In this document: piece after piece, positions 44,867-56,481 of the stretch
Position numbering within the stretch: the first letter of the stretch is position 1
Layout: each line of letters starts with the position of its first letter
Assembly: GCA_006386115.1 (NCBI GenBank)
Contig: VFIW01000018.1
Coordinates: 310,001 to 374,000 of the forward strand
Length of the DNA: 64,000 nt
Direction: 5' to 3'
Source of the DNA: Globisporangium splendens
Lineage: Eukaryota > Oomycota > Peronosporomycetes > Pythiales > Pythiaceae
Position numbers and translations under genes: made by a program
The notes under the pieces: model-generated
Database searches by the model: none
Seen by the model: only the letters and a program-made list of their open reading frames with translations
What the model was told of the DNA's origin: nothing

Positions 44867-46866
44867 TCTGCTGGTGTTTAAGAAAGCAGCGATCTTCTTC
44901 TATGACGGCGGAAGGACGAATGCGCAAGAAGAGGGAACTGGGAGCGCACTCGCGGGGTATAATTAGAGACGCAGAGGAGTCTTATACCCTTTGGAGCGGG
45001 TGGATAGATAAGCAGAGAGAGAGAGAGAGAGAGGGGGATACGCTCTGAGTCGCGTGCGCAGCTGATGCAGACGCGCGGCAGATAGAAGACGTCGAAGGAG
45101 CTCTTGGACAGCGCGAGGAGCGGAAAAAGCTGTAATGAATGACAGATGATACCTCAGGAAATGCACCTGGAGAATGAGAGAAAGCTTCCTTTTAGTAGCC
45201 CTTGCACGATCGCCATCGTCAGAACCCTATGCGCTGATTTTTAGACGAAATTTTTGGACAGTGAAGTTGGCAATTCGTGAAAAGTTGGTAACGACAGGTG
45301 GAGGTGTGGTTTTGGGCTATTTTCTAGACCCAGCTGTTGTTATTTAGAAACTCTCTATAGAGTTGGGAAAACCACTCAGTGGTAATTAGTGCCATAACGG
45401 TACACTCAGGCTTTAACCAAGCAAGAATCTTTCGATGGAGCCTTCGCCAAGACTGCGTGTGTGAGATTCTGCTTGGATCCGATATGTAGAAAGATTTGCT
45501 GACGCTAGGATTGACGGAAAGTACAAACTTCAGAAAAGAACTCGGCGCTGCGTTATTCAAGTAAAGAGCGCTTGCTTCTCATTGTTGTAAGTCTGTTCCT
45601 GCTTCGCTGAGAAGGAAGCCTCCACTGCGAGCATTACTAATGCGCACGATACGCATTTGCATGCAGAGTGCGCTTGTGTGCTGTGTACTGCACATTTCTG
45701 TGCATCCTGTTTGACGCACCCTCGTACAGGATCCGTTCTATTCGAGTCCATAGCTTTAGGACCGACTCGCGGCGAAAATGGACCAAAGCGGTGAGGATAG
45801 CAGTAAAAGAAGCTTTGGCTGAAGGACAGCAGCACGGTTGGTTCATTTGTTTGTGCATCTCAGCCAGCCAAGTGGCATTTGACACGGCGCATCATGAGCT
45901 GCTGAAGCAGCAGCGTCCACTTATCGCACAATCCCATCACCTGTTGACACAGAAAGGTTAGAAAACAACACCAGTCTGTAACTTCAAGAATTGCTAAACC
46001 AAAGGGGGGAACTGAATTGGTCTGACTACTGGTACAGAATGGGGCCACTTCGTCGCATCGAAACGGAGCTTTTCGTCTGCGAAGAGCTCACTTGCGCCTC
46101 AAGCCAGAGTGGCGATCGCGCGCGACCAAGAAAGAAACAGTGGCCCTCTGTCTCAGAGAGCGGACTTCTGACTCTTGGTGGCGCAGGTCCCACTGTGTGT
46201 GTGTGTGGGGGGGGGGATCATAGATCACGAGCGTGTCCTCTGGGTATCCGCTGTGCCTGCAGGTGCACCTCAGCCAGCCACAGTGGAAAATTTCGGCTCT
46301 TGGGTGGATCAACTCGACAGCAGTCCGAATATACCGATCGTGCACGTGGAGGAGGCAGTACATGCCACCCAAACGCCATTTTGCTGCTCTTCTGGTGCTC
46401 TCGTTAACCTCTCGCACCACGGCTAGCAAGCGACTAATTCCATTTGCACTAGCCAACAAGCAGATTCGAAAGGTGAAGCAACTCTGCTGCTATCGCACTT
46501 CCCTGCAGCGATGCCCAATAACTGGTGCCTCAAAATGAATAGTTTGCTTACGAACCAGCCAGGTAAGCAGTTGCAATTCTGGTCGTGTGGAAGATTCGTC
46601 ATATTCATAGAGGAAGCCTCTCTTAGGTGAGTTTTTGATGCTGACACATAAAGAAAATGGGACTGCGTACGAGCGTGGCGCATGAACTTGACGTGGCGAC
46701 ATGATGATTCGCTCTTTTCGCCGATACAGCAGCATGGCCGTCCATGCTGCAATCGCATGCATACAAAAGGCGCGTGCTTCATGTCGTCTAGATGAGATTT
46801 CGTGGTCTGTGCTGCCAGCGGCGAGGTGAGCGGTGTCGCTTTAGCGATCAGCCTCCCGGGTCGCAT
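44867..46866. other. Gene-poor 2.0-kb spacer inside the inverted repeat pair
   Basis: No supported gene lies between the PDZ-FYVE start and the inverted copy. It includes a (GA)n run (45016-45034), a (TG)n next to a run of ten G (46196-46215), and only short ORFs of no family. The promoter of the PDZ-FYVE gene should be in the first few hundred bases. Confidence 0.6.
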
Positions 46867-47175
46867 GCGCCGCGAACCGCGACCACAAGCGCGTGTGCAA
46901 GACGTGCTATGCCGTGTTCAAGGAGCGCACGGAGGAGCCCGAGAAGCAGGAGAACAAGTTCCTCACGCGCATCATCGGCATCGAGTGGGACGAGGTCAAC
47001 CCGAACAAGATGGCCAAGAACCGCACCGCTGGTCGTCGCGGCGAAAAGTAAAGAAATGATCACAAACAAGAGCAAAGCACCATACATAGAGCAAAAACAC
47101 AACGAGAGTAGTGAGGACGCACGCACGAAGCGCTTCCCTTTTATAATATATATAAAAACAACGGCACTAGATTCA
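46867..47175 (+). pseudogene. Truncated inverted copy of the PDZ-FYVE gene 3' end
   Basis: The plus strand repeats the last 62 codons (from NRDHKRVCKTCY to RTAGRRGEK and the stop at 47049-47051) plus the 3' flank of the gene at 42476-44866. The break lies inside the FYVE-like domain at GCGCCGCGAACCGC. Upstream sequence is unrelated and an ATG at 46802 makes an accidental 85-codon frame with it. Because it has only one of the paired zinc-site halves and no PDZ or ankyrin part, it is a fragment and not a gene. Confidence 0.9.
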
Positions 47176-47200
47176 TCTTACATGCCACATTTCTGATGCT

Positions 47201-47560
47201 TTAAAGAGCCAAACGACCAACTCCTCTGTCCCAGCGACCCGAGTACGTCAGGAGCGATTCGAAAGGTGAAACTCGCGCTTGCAACTCGGTAGCGATCATA
47301 CTCGTATAGCAATCTGTAAATAATGCACTGCGGGTGATGCCAAGGGGTCGATTGTTTGTACATGAACCAACAAGGTACACAAGGAATGATTCAAATATGT
47401 CATTCTGTGCGTCGTCTGGAATGAAAGCCTCACTTGGAGACATTTTCTTATGAAGGAGAACGGGGTCGTGCCTAAGACCGACTGCAAACCGTGCGAATCG
47501 TCTGGAAGATGAGGTTCGTGACCGGGTAAATGGCGCTATAACCGGCGAAATGAGTGGCAT
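47201..47560 (-). pseudogene. Possible gene fragment, unrecognised
   Basis: A 119-codon minus-strand frame from ATG 47560 to TAA 47201, open a further 50 bp upstream. It looks more coding than its surroundings (HDPVLLHKKMSPSEAFIPDD, FESFLVYLVGS, PFESLLTYSGRWDRGVG) but matches no family I know. It lies antisense against the duplicated 3' UTR, just as the P-loop relic lies antisense against the parental 3' UTR at 42350. It may be the remains of a second copy of the same neighbour, perhaps a different part of that protein. Evidence is weak. Confidence 0.35.
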
Positions 47561-49693
47561 CACAATTGAAACGTCATTGCTCTCCAGCGCATCTGCAGTC
47601 CGACTTTACCCCGTTATGCATGGTGGTTTTGCACAACGATGATGCCACTTTCGATTAATAGGAAGCTGAAGTGTCGTGCTGGAGTGTATGCATCCCCCCT
47701 CCACAACTTGAACGTGAGCAACGTGTTGTCTTAGTCAGCTAGATGAGATTCTCTCTCCCTCCAAGAGCTTTCTGGCAGAATGGTAGCAATGACGAAAGTG
47801 CTCCATGAACGTTCGTGCTAATAACCGATCTGCACCTTGAGCGCCGAACGCTGACCTTTGTCATGGACGTGTGCACAACTGCATGAATGAGGTGATGCAG
47901 CACGCTGGACCATCCTGCCTTTGACAGAAGCGCCGTGAGGATCGTCGCCATCTCTTTGTGACCCAGGAATCCATCACTTCTCCATGGGACAATCGCCGGT
48001 ACCGACCTTGTCTCAACATGATGCTGCTTTTGAGACCAAGAGGATGATTACGAGACAAATGGCGGCAACGAAATGGCTACACGCCCACACGAAAAAGACA
48101 CGCGCAGACAAGCAACTGCTTCGCGGACGAAGGTGCCAAGGACGAAAATGCGCACACCTCGCTCCTGTCACGAAATGAAAGCCATGCAAGTGAAGTTTAC
48201 TGTCGCTTGCGTGTGCTGTGTGCTTGCTTAGATACGATCGGCAGAAGTGGGTTGATCATCTAGATGTTGAAGGGTCTGAGATATGCGCACAGTGGATTGT
48301 ACCGTTACCACCTCGCCTTGTTGAAGCCATTTTCGCTTCATCGTAGCAATCGCCCATTCGACAACAACCACAACGCGCTGAAGCCTTGCGCTTGCAACGC
48401 GACAACTCTTGCTAGCAGTGCATGCCACACGACAGAGGACGCAGTGCCAAAAAGCCACATCTTGAACAGCTTCGGGATGGGGAAACAGGCTTGCTGTCTC
48501 GGTGTCGAGAGCGACACATCCTGACGATCTCACAACAACAATGTGTCAATTGCATGCTGCACGTGCCGTTGTGTCATGCAATTGTTGGCCAAGTTGCGAC
48601 TTGAGGGGGCGGACACTTGCAATTCTGAAACGTCGCAGACAGACAGACAGACACACTTGATACAAAAAAATCTGACATGTCCAGCAAGCACGTTTCACGC
48701 GCATTTGTGGCCAGAGTCCGAGTCTCTTTCGATCGTCAATCCAACGGCTCTAATCTGAAATTCTGGATCGTTGTTAGGGACAAACAAACAGGGACATGCT
48801 CCCTCTTCGTATCTGGTTGTTCTTGGAAAATTCCACATACTCAACGTGTCTATCAGATCCCCCACACAAGCAAGCAGGCACGCGCACAAGCCGTTGTCAT
48901 AAAGAATCTGCAGTCAGGAGATTCCACACAAGCACACATACATCCAGTCAAAGTATCCACATCCAGAGTGACATAACGGCTGATATACGGCTGTGCGGAC
49001 TTGTTTGCGTCTTCATCCAATCTCCACAGCAAACGGCGGCATAGAGAGCAACTGGCAGCAATTGGAGGCTGCTACCCATCTCCCCCTCCCCACTCTCCTC
49101 GATCCTCAGTTTCTCACATGTGCGGACCATCACTCTTTCTTTCAAATGTGTTCTCATTGGTCGAAACTAGAGAACGGAGTGCTGCAATTGGTGGAAAGCG
49201 CGGAAAAAGAGAGATACAGCGAGCAGGTCGCAAACCGCTCTCACATACGCCATGCGGGTCCTGTTTAAACCCGCTGGAAAGTCAGTTCTGGTTTTGTGTG
49301 GGGGAAAGCAAGCGCACGAGAGAGAGAGAGAAACACACGCGAGAGCGTTATTTTATTCTGTTCTCTCCTTGGGCATTTGCTGAATATTTGTTTTTTCTTC
49401 TGTGGAGACAAGTGTGTGTGTGTGTGTGCGTGTGTGTGTATCGATTGGACATATCGCAGCGCCGACCGCTTTCTTTCTCGCCACTTGCTGAATCCCCCCG
49501 TTTGGTTGTCACCGTCGTCGTGACACAAACCGACAACTCCACCAACTCGACAATTCGTGTTTGCTTGTTTGCGTAAAGCGCACACACATACTCATTTGCG
49601 CTTGCTTGAGAAACAAGCAAGTCCACACTCTTGCAGCGACAAGGGAGTATCTCTGTATCGTCACAACAAGTCAAGACTACAAACCCCAGACAA
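47561..49693. other. Long gene-poor stretch with simple repeats
   Basis: 2.1 kb with no supported gene. It holds an (AGAC)n-like run (48639-48654), a GAGA run (49316-49331) and a long (GT)n microsatellite with one interruption (49411-49440). It includes the upstream region of the HAD-like gene. Confidence 0.6.
49411..49440. repeat. (GT)n microsatellite
   Basis: Interrupted GT dinucleotide tract of about 30 bp, some 250 bp upstream of the HAD-like ATG. Confidence 0.9.
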
Positions 49694-50578
49694 ATGGCGC
49701 CAAATACCAGAAGCAGCGGCGACGTGTGCGTGGACGACAGCTGCCTGGCACTTGAAGGCACCGCGTTCGACGTCGCGCAGACGCTCGCGTCTTCGTCTTC
49801 GGCCGCAGCGTCGAGCGCCAAGAAGGACGACAATGTGATCATCTTCTTCGATTGGGGTACGTTGTACAACACACAATTGGGTTGACAAGTTGCCAAAGTC
49901 TCACGCGTTGCACTGTATTTGTTTGTCGACAATTGACAAATTGCAATGACTGAAATTGTTGCAGACGACACATTGATGGCGTCGTCTGCGATCGCGAAGC
50001 TCGGGTTGTGCCCCAAGTACGTGAACGAGAAGCCAAACATCCCTGCCGACGTGCTCGCTGAGCTGAAGGAACTGGAGCACGCCGTGGTACAGCTGCTGGA
50101 GAAGGCGCTGAGCTACGGTCGCGTGGTGATCGTGACGGCAGCCGAGTCTGGCTGGGTCGAGCTCTCGGCGTCGCTGTTCATGCCGCGGGTGATCCCGTTC
50201 TTCAACACGCAGATCAAGGTCGTGTCGGCGCGCTCGACGTACGAGTATTTGTACCCGGACTGTCCGCGTCGCTGGAAGATCGAGGCGTTCAACCACGAGG
50301 TGTTCCCAGTCTGGGAGATGTACGACGAGGACGCGTCGATCCCGCAGCACATCATCTCGCTCGGCGATGGTCCCACGGAGCGCGAGGCGCTGATCAACGT
50401 CAAGATGCAGGCCATGGACGCGTGCCACGGCAAGTCGATGAAGTTCATCACGTACCCCAAGATTAGTGAGTTGCGCCTCGAAGTGGAGTTGATTCTCGCG
50501 AACCTCGACCACCTCTGCTCGCACGAGGGCGACCTGGACCTCCAGATCACGTGGGAGATGCTCAACAACTCTGCATAA
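49694..50578 (+). CDS. HAD-superfamily-like protein of unknown substrate
   Basis: Two exons, 49694-49856 and 49965-50578, join in phase 1 to 258 residues. The junction builds the HAD motif I: FFDWDDTLM, with the intron falling inside it between W and D codons. The N-terminal 40 residues are Ser/Ala-rich. Later landmarks are VVIVTAAESGWVE (motif II, Thr), KFITYPK (Lys for motif III) and SLGDGPTEREAL (motif III/IV acidic pair). HAD proteins with DxD motif I are usually phosphatases; the large cap domains are missing, so this could act on a macromolecular or small phosphate. I cannot name an orthologue. Confidence 0.8.
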
Positions 50579-50970
50579 GAGAAGAAGAGAGAGACGCCAT
50601 TGGAGAGCACGAGAAGGCCGAGCTGGCCCGAAGAAGATGGTGATGATCGAGTGGATGGCACAATTTTTTGGTTGTGATTTTGTGTAAAGTATATATCTAT
50701 TTGCAATGCCCACTATTCGCCCCGAGACGACAAGACTTTCAAGAAGAAAGCCAAGAAACAAGACAAGACCCCCCATACAAGAGAGCAAGAAACGAGTGCT
50801 TCACGTGCAAATATGAAAATGACAAGAAAACAGGAGAATAATTTATAGACACAAATACTTTAATATCTATATCTATGTACGCGATGTATGTTGCATTTTT
50901 TTGTATAGAGATAACACCATAATAAAATGAATAAACAACACCAACGAATATGCTGCCGCAGCATCTTTAT
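50579..50970. other. Convergent 3' intergenic region
   Basis: 390 bp between the stops of the HAD-like gene (+) and the Tctex1 gene (-). AT-rich, with AATAAA-like hexamers around 50920-50935 that could serve as poly(A) signals. Confidence 0.6.
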
Positions 50971-51542
50971 TCAATCGGCGTAAAAGCCAAACACAATGCA
51001 CGTGGCCCAAATGTGTTGCTTGCATAGAGATAGACAGAATAATGACAAGAAGGTAAGTAGCTCTTCATGCGAGCAGCTCCATATGCAAGTGAGAATATAT
51101 ACGTACGCTGTTGAAGACGGCGGAGGCGTGGCTGTCGTGGTCGTTGTCCCAGCGGCAGCGCGACGTGATGCGCACGTCCTGCAGCTTCTGCTGCCCGACG
51201 AACGTCTGCACCACGATCTTGTACCGCGGTGCGTGGCACTCGCTGTGGATCCGCGCCTTGACGGCGTCGGCGATCGTCGTGCTCCACACTTTCGCGTCCG
51301 CCTCGTCGTACTCCTTGCCCTCGAGCTCGCTCTGCAGGCACTCGGCGATGATGCGGCACGCTTTCTTGCGGCGGAACCTAGAAGGAAAGCCATAAAGAAT
51401 GAGCGTTGGACTATGATATGCTGCTGGCGCTTTCACATGCATGGACGTACATCTCGTCTTCGGTTGGGGTCATGATGTACGTGGGCATGACCACCTTGAT
51501 GATCTGTGAGCCACGACTCGAAGCCACGTCGAGATCCGCCAT
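50971..51542 (-). CDS. Tctex1-type dynein light chain
   Basis: Three exons, 51542-51451, 51377-51107 and 51018-50971, give 136 residues; ATG 51542 (MADLDVASSRG). Tctex1/DYNLT hallmarks: RIIAECLQSELEGKEYDE, KVWSTTIADAVKARI, PRYKIVVQTFVGQQKLQDVRI, SRCRWDNDHDSHAS, and a final strand WATCIVFGFYAD. Known role: light chain of cytoplasmic, intraflagellar or axonemal dynein, binding intermediate chain and cargo. It fits an organism with flagellate zoospores. A poorly conserved 40-residue N-terminus precedes the fold, so the exact subtype (DYNLT1 or TCTEX1D/DYNLT2-like) is open. Confidence 0.9.
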
Positions 51543-52073
51543 GTTGTGCTGCGTCAAGTGGACTTCTCTATTGCGGGGCGGCTGACGAGTCAATGGGGAC
51601 TTGGGAGCGAGTTTGTCTGTGCGAATATGGCTGCGAGACTGTTCCGCAAAGCGTCGCTTGAACCAATTTCCTCGCGCCGCTTCATCCAACTTGGGCTAAC
51701 AAAACAATGGGGAATGAATGACACGAGATTGGCAAAGAACAAAGGATCCATATCCCACGCACAGCCCAGCAACACAGAAGAGGAAAATAGCCCAATGCGC
51801 GCCAGATGGAGTATTGAAGCACTTGTGTTGCTTTAAGGTAAACCATGCGTCTCTCTGGGCAGCAAGCATTCGACACAAATTCTTGACTTGGTTTCTCTGT
51901 TTTTATTTTTTGATTATCTTTGTCTTCGCAGTACGCGTCGGCATTTCATCCTTCATCGCCTTCTCTCTCCTTTCTCTCTCCTCTCTCTGTCAAATAACAC
52001 CAGACAACACGACGGGATCCACGCGACTGCCTTCCTTCACGAGAGTCGACGGCTTGTATGCGTATCAACGGCT
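51543..52073. other. Intergenic, no gene seen
   Basis: 530 bp upstream of the Tctex1 gene and downstream of the F1 delta stop. It has a TC-rich tract (51962-51990); no coding content recognised. Confidence 0.6.
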
Positions 52074-52565
52074 CTAGTTCGAGGACAAAGCCGAGAGCAT
52101 GGCCTGGAGCGTGTCGACGCCGATTTGCGCGTCGAGCTTCTCTGGGGAGCCCTCGGCGGCGGTCGCGAGCGCGGCCTTGTACCGGTTCAAGCTGGCTTCC
52201 GTGGCGGCGGCGTCAATGTCTTCGATCTTGACGAGCTCAACGCACGCAATGTCGGTGACCGAGTTGGCGTGGGTGAGCGCGAAGCCGCCCGGCGTGAAGA
52301 ACGACTGCACGTCCTTCTCGCGCTCGAGGTGCACCTTGATCACGCCCGGCTTGAGCTGCGAGATGATCGGCGTGTGGCCCGCCGTGACACCGTACTCGCC
52401 GACGAGACCGGGGATCTGCACGAGGTCCACCTGCGCGTTGCTGAAGAACGACTCGTACGGCGTGTTCAGGTTGAGCGTGACCTTGGTGGGCGTGGCAGCC
52501 GCGGCGTCCGTGGCGAACGCGCGGCGCGCGAGGGAGCGGAGGGCGACACGGGAGGAGGACAACAT
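52074..52565 (-). CDS. ATP5D: Mitochondrial F1-ATP synthase delta subunit
   Basis: Single exon, 163 residues, ATG 52565. A basic, acid-free mitochondrial presequence (MLSSSRVALRSLARRAFATDA) is followed by the beta-sandwich typical of mitochondrial delta (bacterial epsilon): KVTLNLNTPYESFF, VQIPGLVGEYGVTAGHTPII, LKPGVIKV, FFTPGGFALTH, and a C-terminal helical hairpin (ATEASLNRYKAAL ... GVDTLQAMLSAL). Known role: part of the central stalk that couples proton flow through F0 to ATP synthesis. Length is normal. Confidence 0.96.
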   Translation of the reverse strand: MLSSSRVALRSLARRAFATDAAAATPTKVTLNLNTPYESFFSNAQVDLVQIPGLVGEYGVTAGHTPIISQLKPGVIKVHLEREKDVQSFFTPGGFALTHANSVTDIACVELVKIEDIDAAATEASLNRYKAALATAAEGSPEKLDAQIGVDTLQAMLSALSSN

Positions 52566-53414
52566 CGTCTTATCTTACGGCTGGCTTAGTGTTGGGGTGC
52601 GCTCCAATAGGGGGAGAGCCAAGCAAGGGGGGAAAACCTGCGGCGCGTGCCAAGAGCGCGCCAGTGGTGGTTGTCGCTGTAAAACAGAGTGTAATTACGC
52701 GCATTGCTTCTTTTTTTTTACGAAAGCGTAAAAAGGGGTAGTCTGGACTTCACTAAGTCCGCACGATTGACAAACGTACGCAGCAGTGTCTACTTGGACA
52801 TAACTCGAGATATGCTGAGATGAAGAAGGAGAATGCGGACATAAGAGTCAATCCGCAGTTTCTCGACTCGCAGAATTGGCTCTGCATTTTGTCTGTTGCT
52901 TGCATGGAAAATGGACACCAAGTGAAATGATCGACACGCAATGGACACATCACGGTGCGCTCCGTTGTTCACACTTGTGTATTTGTGTTTTTATGACGTG
53001 TATTGAATATCAAAGCTGATTCAATTTTTGTTTCCCTCGACCGAAGCAAGATGATGCGTTTAGAGTACAATTTTGCCAGGAAGAAATAAAAAACAAAAAC
53101 AAAACAGCGATGCAGACGCTCTTCTTCCGCTTCAATCTCCCCTCTGGTTGTCAACAACTCCGCGTCCACGTTACAGGCATCCTGCTCGCAGCGCATGGCA
53201 GCACAGTTACCTGCTCTTCTGCTTGTTGACGCTGGCAAAAAAAAGACGAAATGGCTCAGCAACACGCTGCCGTAATCTTAGACGCGGTCAAGCTGACGGG
53301 AATGAAAAGACGAAGAAGACGAGCATGCTGCATCGAAGAAGACTTGATAGAGGTGACAGAGCTTGGAAACAGGTCGGAAAATAATGATAGCTGGCGAAGC
53401 GCGAGAGGGCGCTC
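52566..53414. other. Intergenic, no gene seen
   Basis: 850 bp upstream of the F1 delta gene. It includes an A/T tract (52708-52720) and AT-rich DNA at 52980-53110. ORFs here are short and without family features. Confidence 0.6.
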
Positions 53415-53808
53415 TTACTTCTTCTTGTGGTGCGAGCCGACGACCGACTTGTCCTGCGCCGCTTCACGCAGCGCCTCCGCCTTGGCGATCATCGCATCCT
53501 TGTCAAACGTCGCCTTCGGGTGCTTGTTCGAGTAATGCGCTTCGTACGACTTGATATCAGGCGAGGCACTCTGCAAAGAGACACTAGAAAAGTCAGCCTC
53601 CAATTCCCAAACTAACATGCATCATTGTTTCAACCCTGATTTTGCACAGATGGGAAAACGAACGTACCATGCAGATATCGCACGTGAAGTTCAATTTCGC
53701 GGTGGTGCGCGTGGCAAAGCCGGCGCCGCCGCCACCCTTGTTCTTTTGGTCCTGCTTTTGGGCCAACTCCTTCGCCGTGTGCTTCTGGAACTTTGCCTTG
53801 CCGCCCAT
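53415..53808 (-). CDS. Small C2H2 zinc finger protein (ZNF706-like)
   Basis: Two exons, 53808-53668 and 53570-53415, give 98 residues. The N-terminus MGGKAKFQKHTAKELAQKQDQ is a basic 4F5/SERF-like segment, a Gly-rich hinge follows (KGGGGAGFATRT), then one C2H2 finger made across the intron (FTCDIC ... YEAHYSNKHPK), ending VVGSHHKKK. Human ZNF706 and plant At2g23090-like proteins have this layout. Their molecular role is poorly known; nucleic-acid or amyloid-promoting interactions are proposed for the SERF part. Confidence 0.88.
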
Positions 53809-55003
53809 GATTTCTGCCTTCTTTCTCTTGCTTCGTGCACGTTCAGCTGCTGAATAAAATGCCGCCTTGTCCTTTATTCGCCTCGTCCAAAAGGAACGCG
53901 TTTCTTGACCAATCAGCTTCATGCCATTTGTGTCGTGGAAGGTGGGACCGGTTCGTCTTGAGTTCTCAAGAATATCATGTGAACCGGATTCTGAACCGGT
54001 TCACTCGCTTGTAACATATGCAAAGCTGTGTCGGCAGCTGATTCACCTCTAGAATCGCAGATCGAATGAGCTGTTCGGAGTAAGAAAGAGGCACCTGCAA
54101 AGCTGATATATTCAAACAAGATGTGCTTTTTTAAACACAGAGGTTTGCTGACAAACAAATAATGTCGAGGTGTGCTGGCCAGCAACTGGTCCAATGCCAT
54201 CTAACAAAGCATCGCAACTGCAAGTGCGCGCTGGTTGAAGAAAGAAGCACAGAGGTGCTGCCACTACGTGTTGGTGCTGGCTGGCGGGCGATAACTTTGG
54301 AAAACCGGTGACAAGGATACGCAGAGTCGAATCACCATTTTAGAACGGTCAAGAGCCTTTCTTCTTTCTTCAACCTCTTACACCACCTATTCGTATTCGT
54401 TCCCTCCCCCTCAGATAGTGAATGAAGAGCTGCTTGGGTGGAAAACAGCCAACTTTGTCTGGCGCACTGTTGTTAGAAAGTCGGGAATGGTTAATGAGGA
54501 GCTTTGGTCGTTGTCAATGACAGGTCAAGTCGCACCAAAAAGCTCTTTATTGACCTTTATTCTTCGTATGTTCAACCTGTGCACCAATTGTCCTCTTTAA
54601 AGCATATATCAATTAACGGATGAACCCACTATAAAGAGGATGCTTTGTTTGCCACCTCAGTTGCCACCCACACGAATCACTCCACTCCTTACATCAAATA
54701 ATGAGTTGCTTGAATTGCCACTCGACCTTTCTGACGTGCCAACTCATCAAGACGTTTTGTTCAGATAAAGAGGCTTTCGTGCACTTGACCTCTCTCTCAT
54801 CCGTGTCACTCTGTATTCCCTCCCCCCCACACACACTCACACAACGTATACCTGAAGAACGCAATATTGAATATTGAACCTTTGAGGAGCTCTGCTTGTC
54901 AAGTGAGCATTCCATCCGCCTCACTCACTCACTCACTCACTCACTTGTATCCTTTCCCCCTGCCACGCACTGCCCCCAAGCACCAACGCACCGAATTGCC
55001 GCC
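53809..55003. other. Divergent intergenic region with CACT repeat
   Basis: 1.2 kb between two divergently transcribed genes. The part next to the oxidase holds a (CACT)n run, about six units at 54919-54945, within 90 bp of its ATG and likely in its 5' UTR or promoter. No coding ORF is supported. Confidence 0.65.
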
Positions 55004-56481
55004 ATGAAGATCGTCGCGGGAAGTGACGGCACGCCGCTGAACGTACTCGAGTTCGAGGCGTACGCCAAGGAGTACCTCCCGAAGAACGCCTATGACTACT
55101 ACGCGTCGGGCGCCGACGAGATGTACTCGCTGAGCGAGAACCGCGACGCGTTCAAGCGCCTGACGCTGCGCCCGCGCGTGCTGCGCGACGTGTCCAACAT
55201 GGACATCTCCACGTCGGTGCTCGGCCAGCGCATCGCGTCGCCCGTGTGCGTGGCGCCGACAGCCATGCAGCGCATGGCGCACCCAGAGGGCGAGCTCGCG
55301 AGCACCACCGCAGCCTCCAAGTCGGGCACAGGCTTCATTCTCAGCTCTCTCTCGACCACGAGTCTCGAGGTATTGCCACAAGTGGCTTGCTTTGTATGCG
55401 TGTTTGCTAAAGAATGGAACTAACAAGACGTGGTGCGTATGGTTTTATGTAGGACGTCGCTGTGGCGAACGGGAAGGGACTCCGTTGGTTCCAACTGTAC
55501 GTGTTCAAGGACCGCCAGCTCACGCGCGACCTCGTGCTGCGCGCTGAGAAAGCGGGGTACAAGGCCATCGTGCTCACGGTCGATACGCCGATGCTGGGCC
55601 ATCGCGAGCCAGACGTGCGCAACAAGTTCTCGCTCCCCAAGCACCTGGAGCTCGCTAACTTTACTCACGTCGGTGGCGAACACGCGCATGGCGTCAACAG
55701 TCTCAAGGACTCGGGCCTCGCGCAGTATGTGAGCAACTTGTTTGACCTGACGCTCAACTGGAAAGACGTGAAATGGCTCAAGAGCATCACGAAGCTCCCG
55801 GTGGTCGTCAAGGGCGTGCTCACGGGCGAGGATGCCAAGTTGGCCGTCGAGATGGGCTGCGAGGGCATCCTCGTGTCCAACCACGGCGCGCGTCAGCTCG
55901 ATGGCGTCGCGGCCACCATCGACGCGCTCCCGGAGATCGTCGCCGCCGTGAACGGACGAGCCGAAGTGTACCTGGACGGCGGCGTTCGTCGCGGCACCGA
56001 CGTGTTCAAGGTATTTTAAGCATTTTTGCCACGCACTTTTGTGTCTGTTCTTCTGCTTCTGACGACACCATTGGCTGTGTTCCGTAGGCATTGGCGCTTG
56101 GCGCGCGCGCCGTGTTTGTCGGCCGCCCAGTTTTGTGGGGACTCTCGCACAGCGTACGTGCTTCTATTCTCTCTGTCAGCTTACAGCGGCAAGGAGCAGT
56201 GCATAAAGTCTGACCATGTTGATTTATGCTACACATATAGGGCGAAGCTGGTGTGTCGCGTGTGCTCGAGATCCTGAACGACGAGCTCAAGCACGCGATG
56301 CTCTTCTCGGGCACGCGCCAGCTCGCTGACATCAAGTACGTTTGCACTTGCATGATGGATGCACGCACACGCGCGGCGATGGCCGCTATGGTGGATGGCA
56401 ACTGACATAGATATACGGTTGTGTTTTGTGCCATGCAGACCGGAATATGTATCCCCCAACAAGGCATTTTCGCACCTTTAA
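55004..56481 (+). CDS. Glycolate oxidase-type FMN alpha-hydroxyacid oxidase
   Basis: Five exons, 55004-55369, 55453-56010, 56088-56153, 56241-56335, 56439-56481, give 375 residues. FMN/substrate residues of the family are visible: [61 protein letters not shown] (Lys), [10 protein letters not shown] (catalytic His-Gly-Ala-Arg), [12 protein letters not shown], and GRPVLWGL. The last three residues are SHL, a plausible PTS1 signal, placing it in peroxisomes. Known reaction: glycolate (or L-2-hydroxy acids) plus O2 to glyoxylate and H2O2. L-lactate oxidase or hydroxyacid oxidase activity is an alternative that sequence alone does not settle. Confidence 0.94.
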
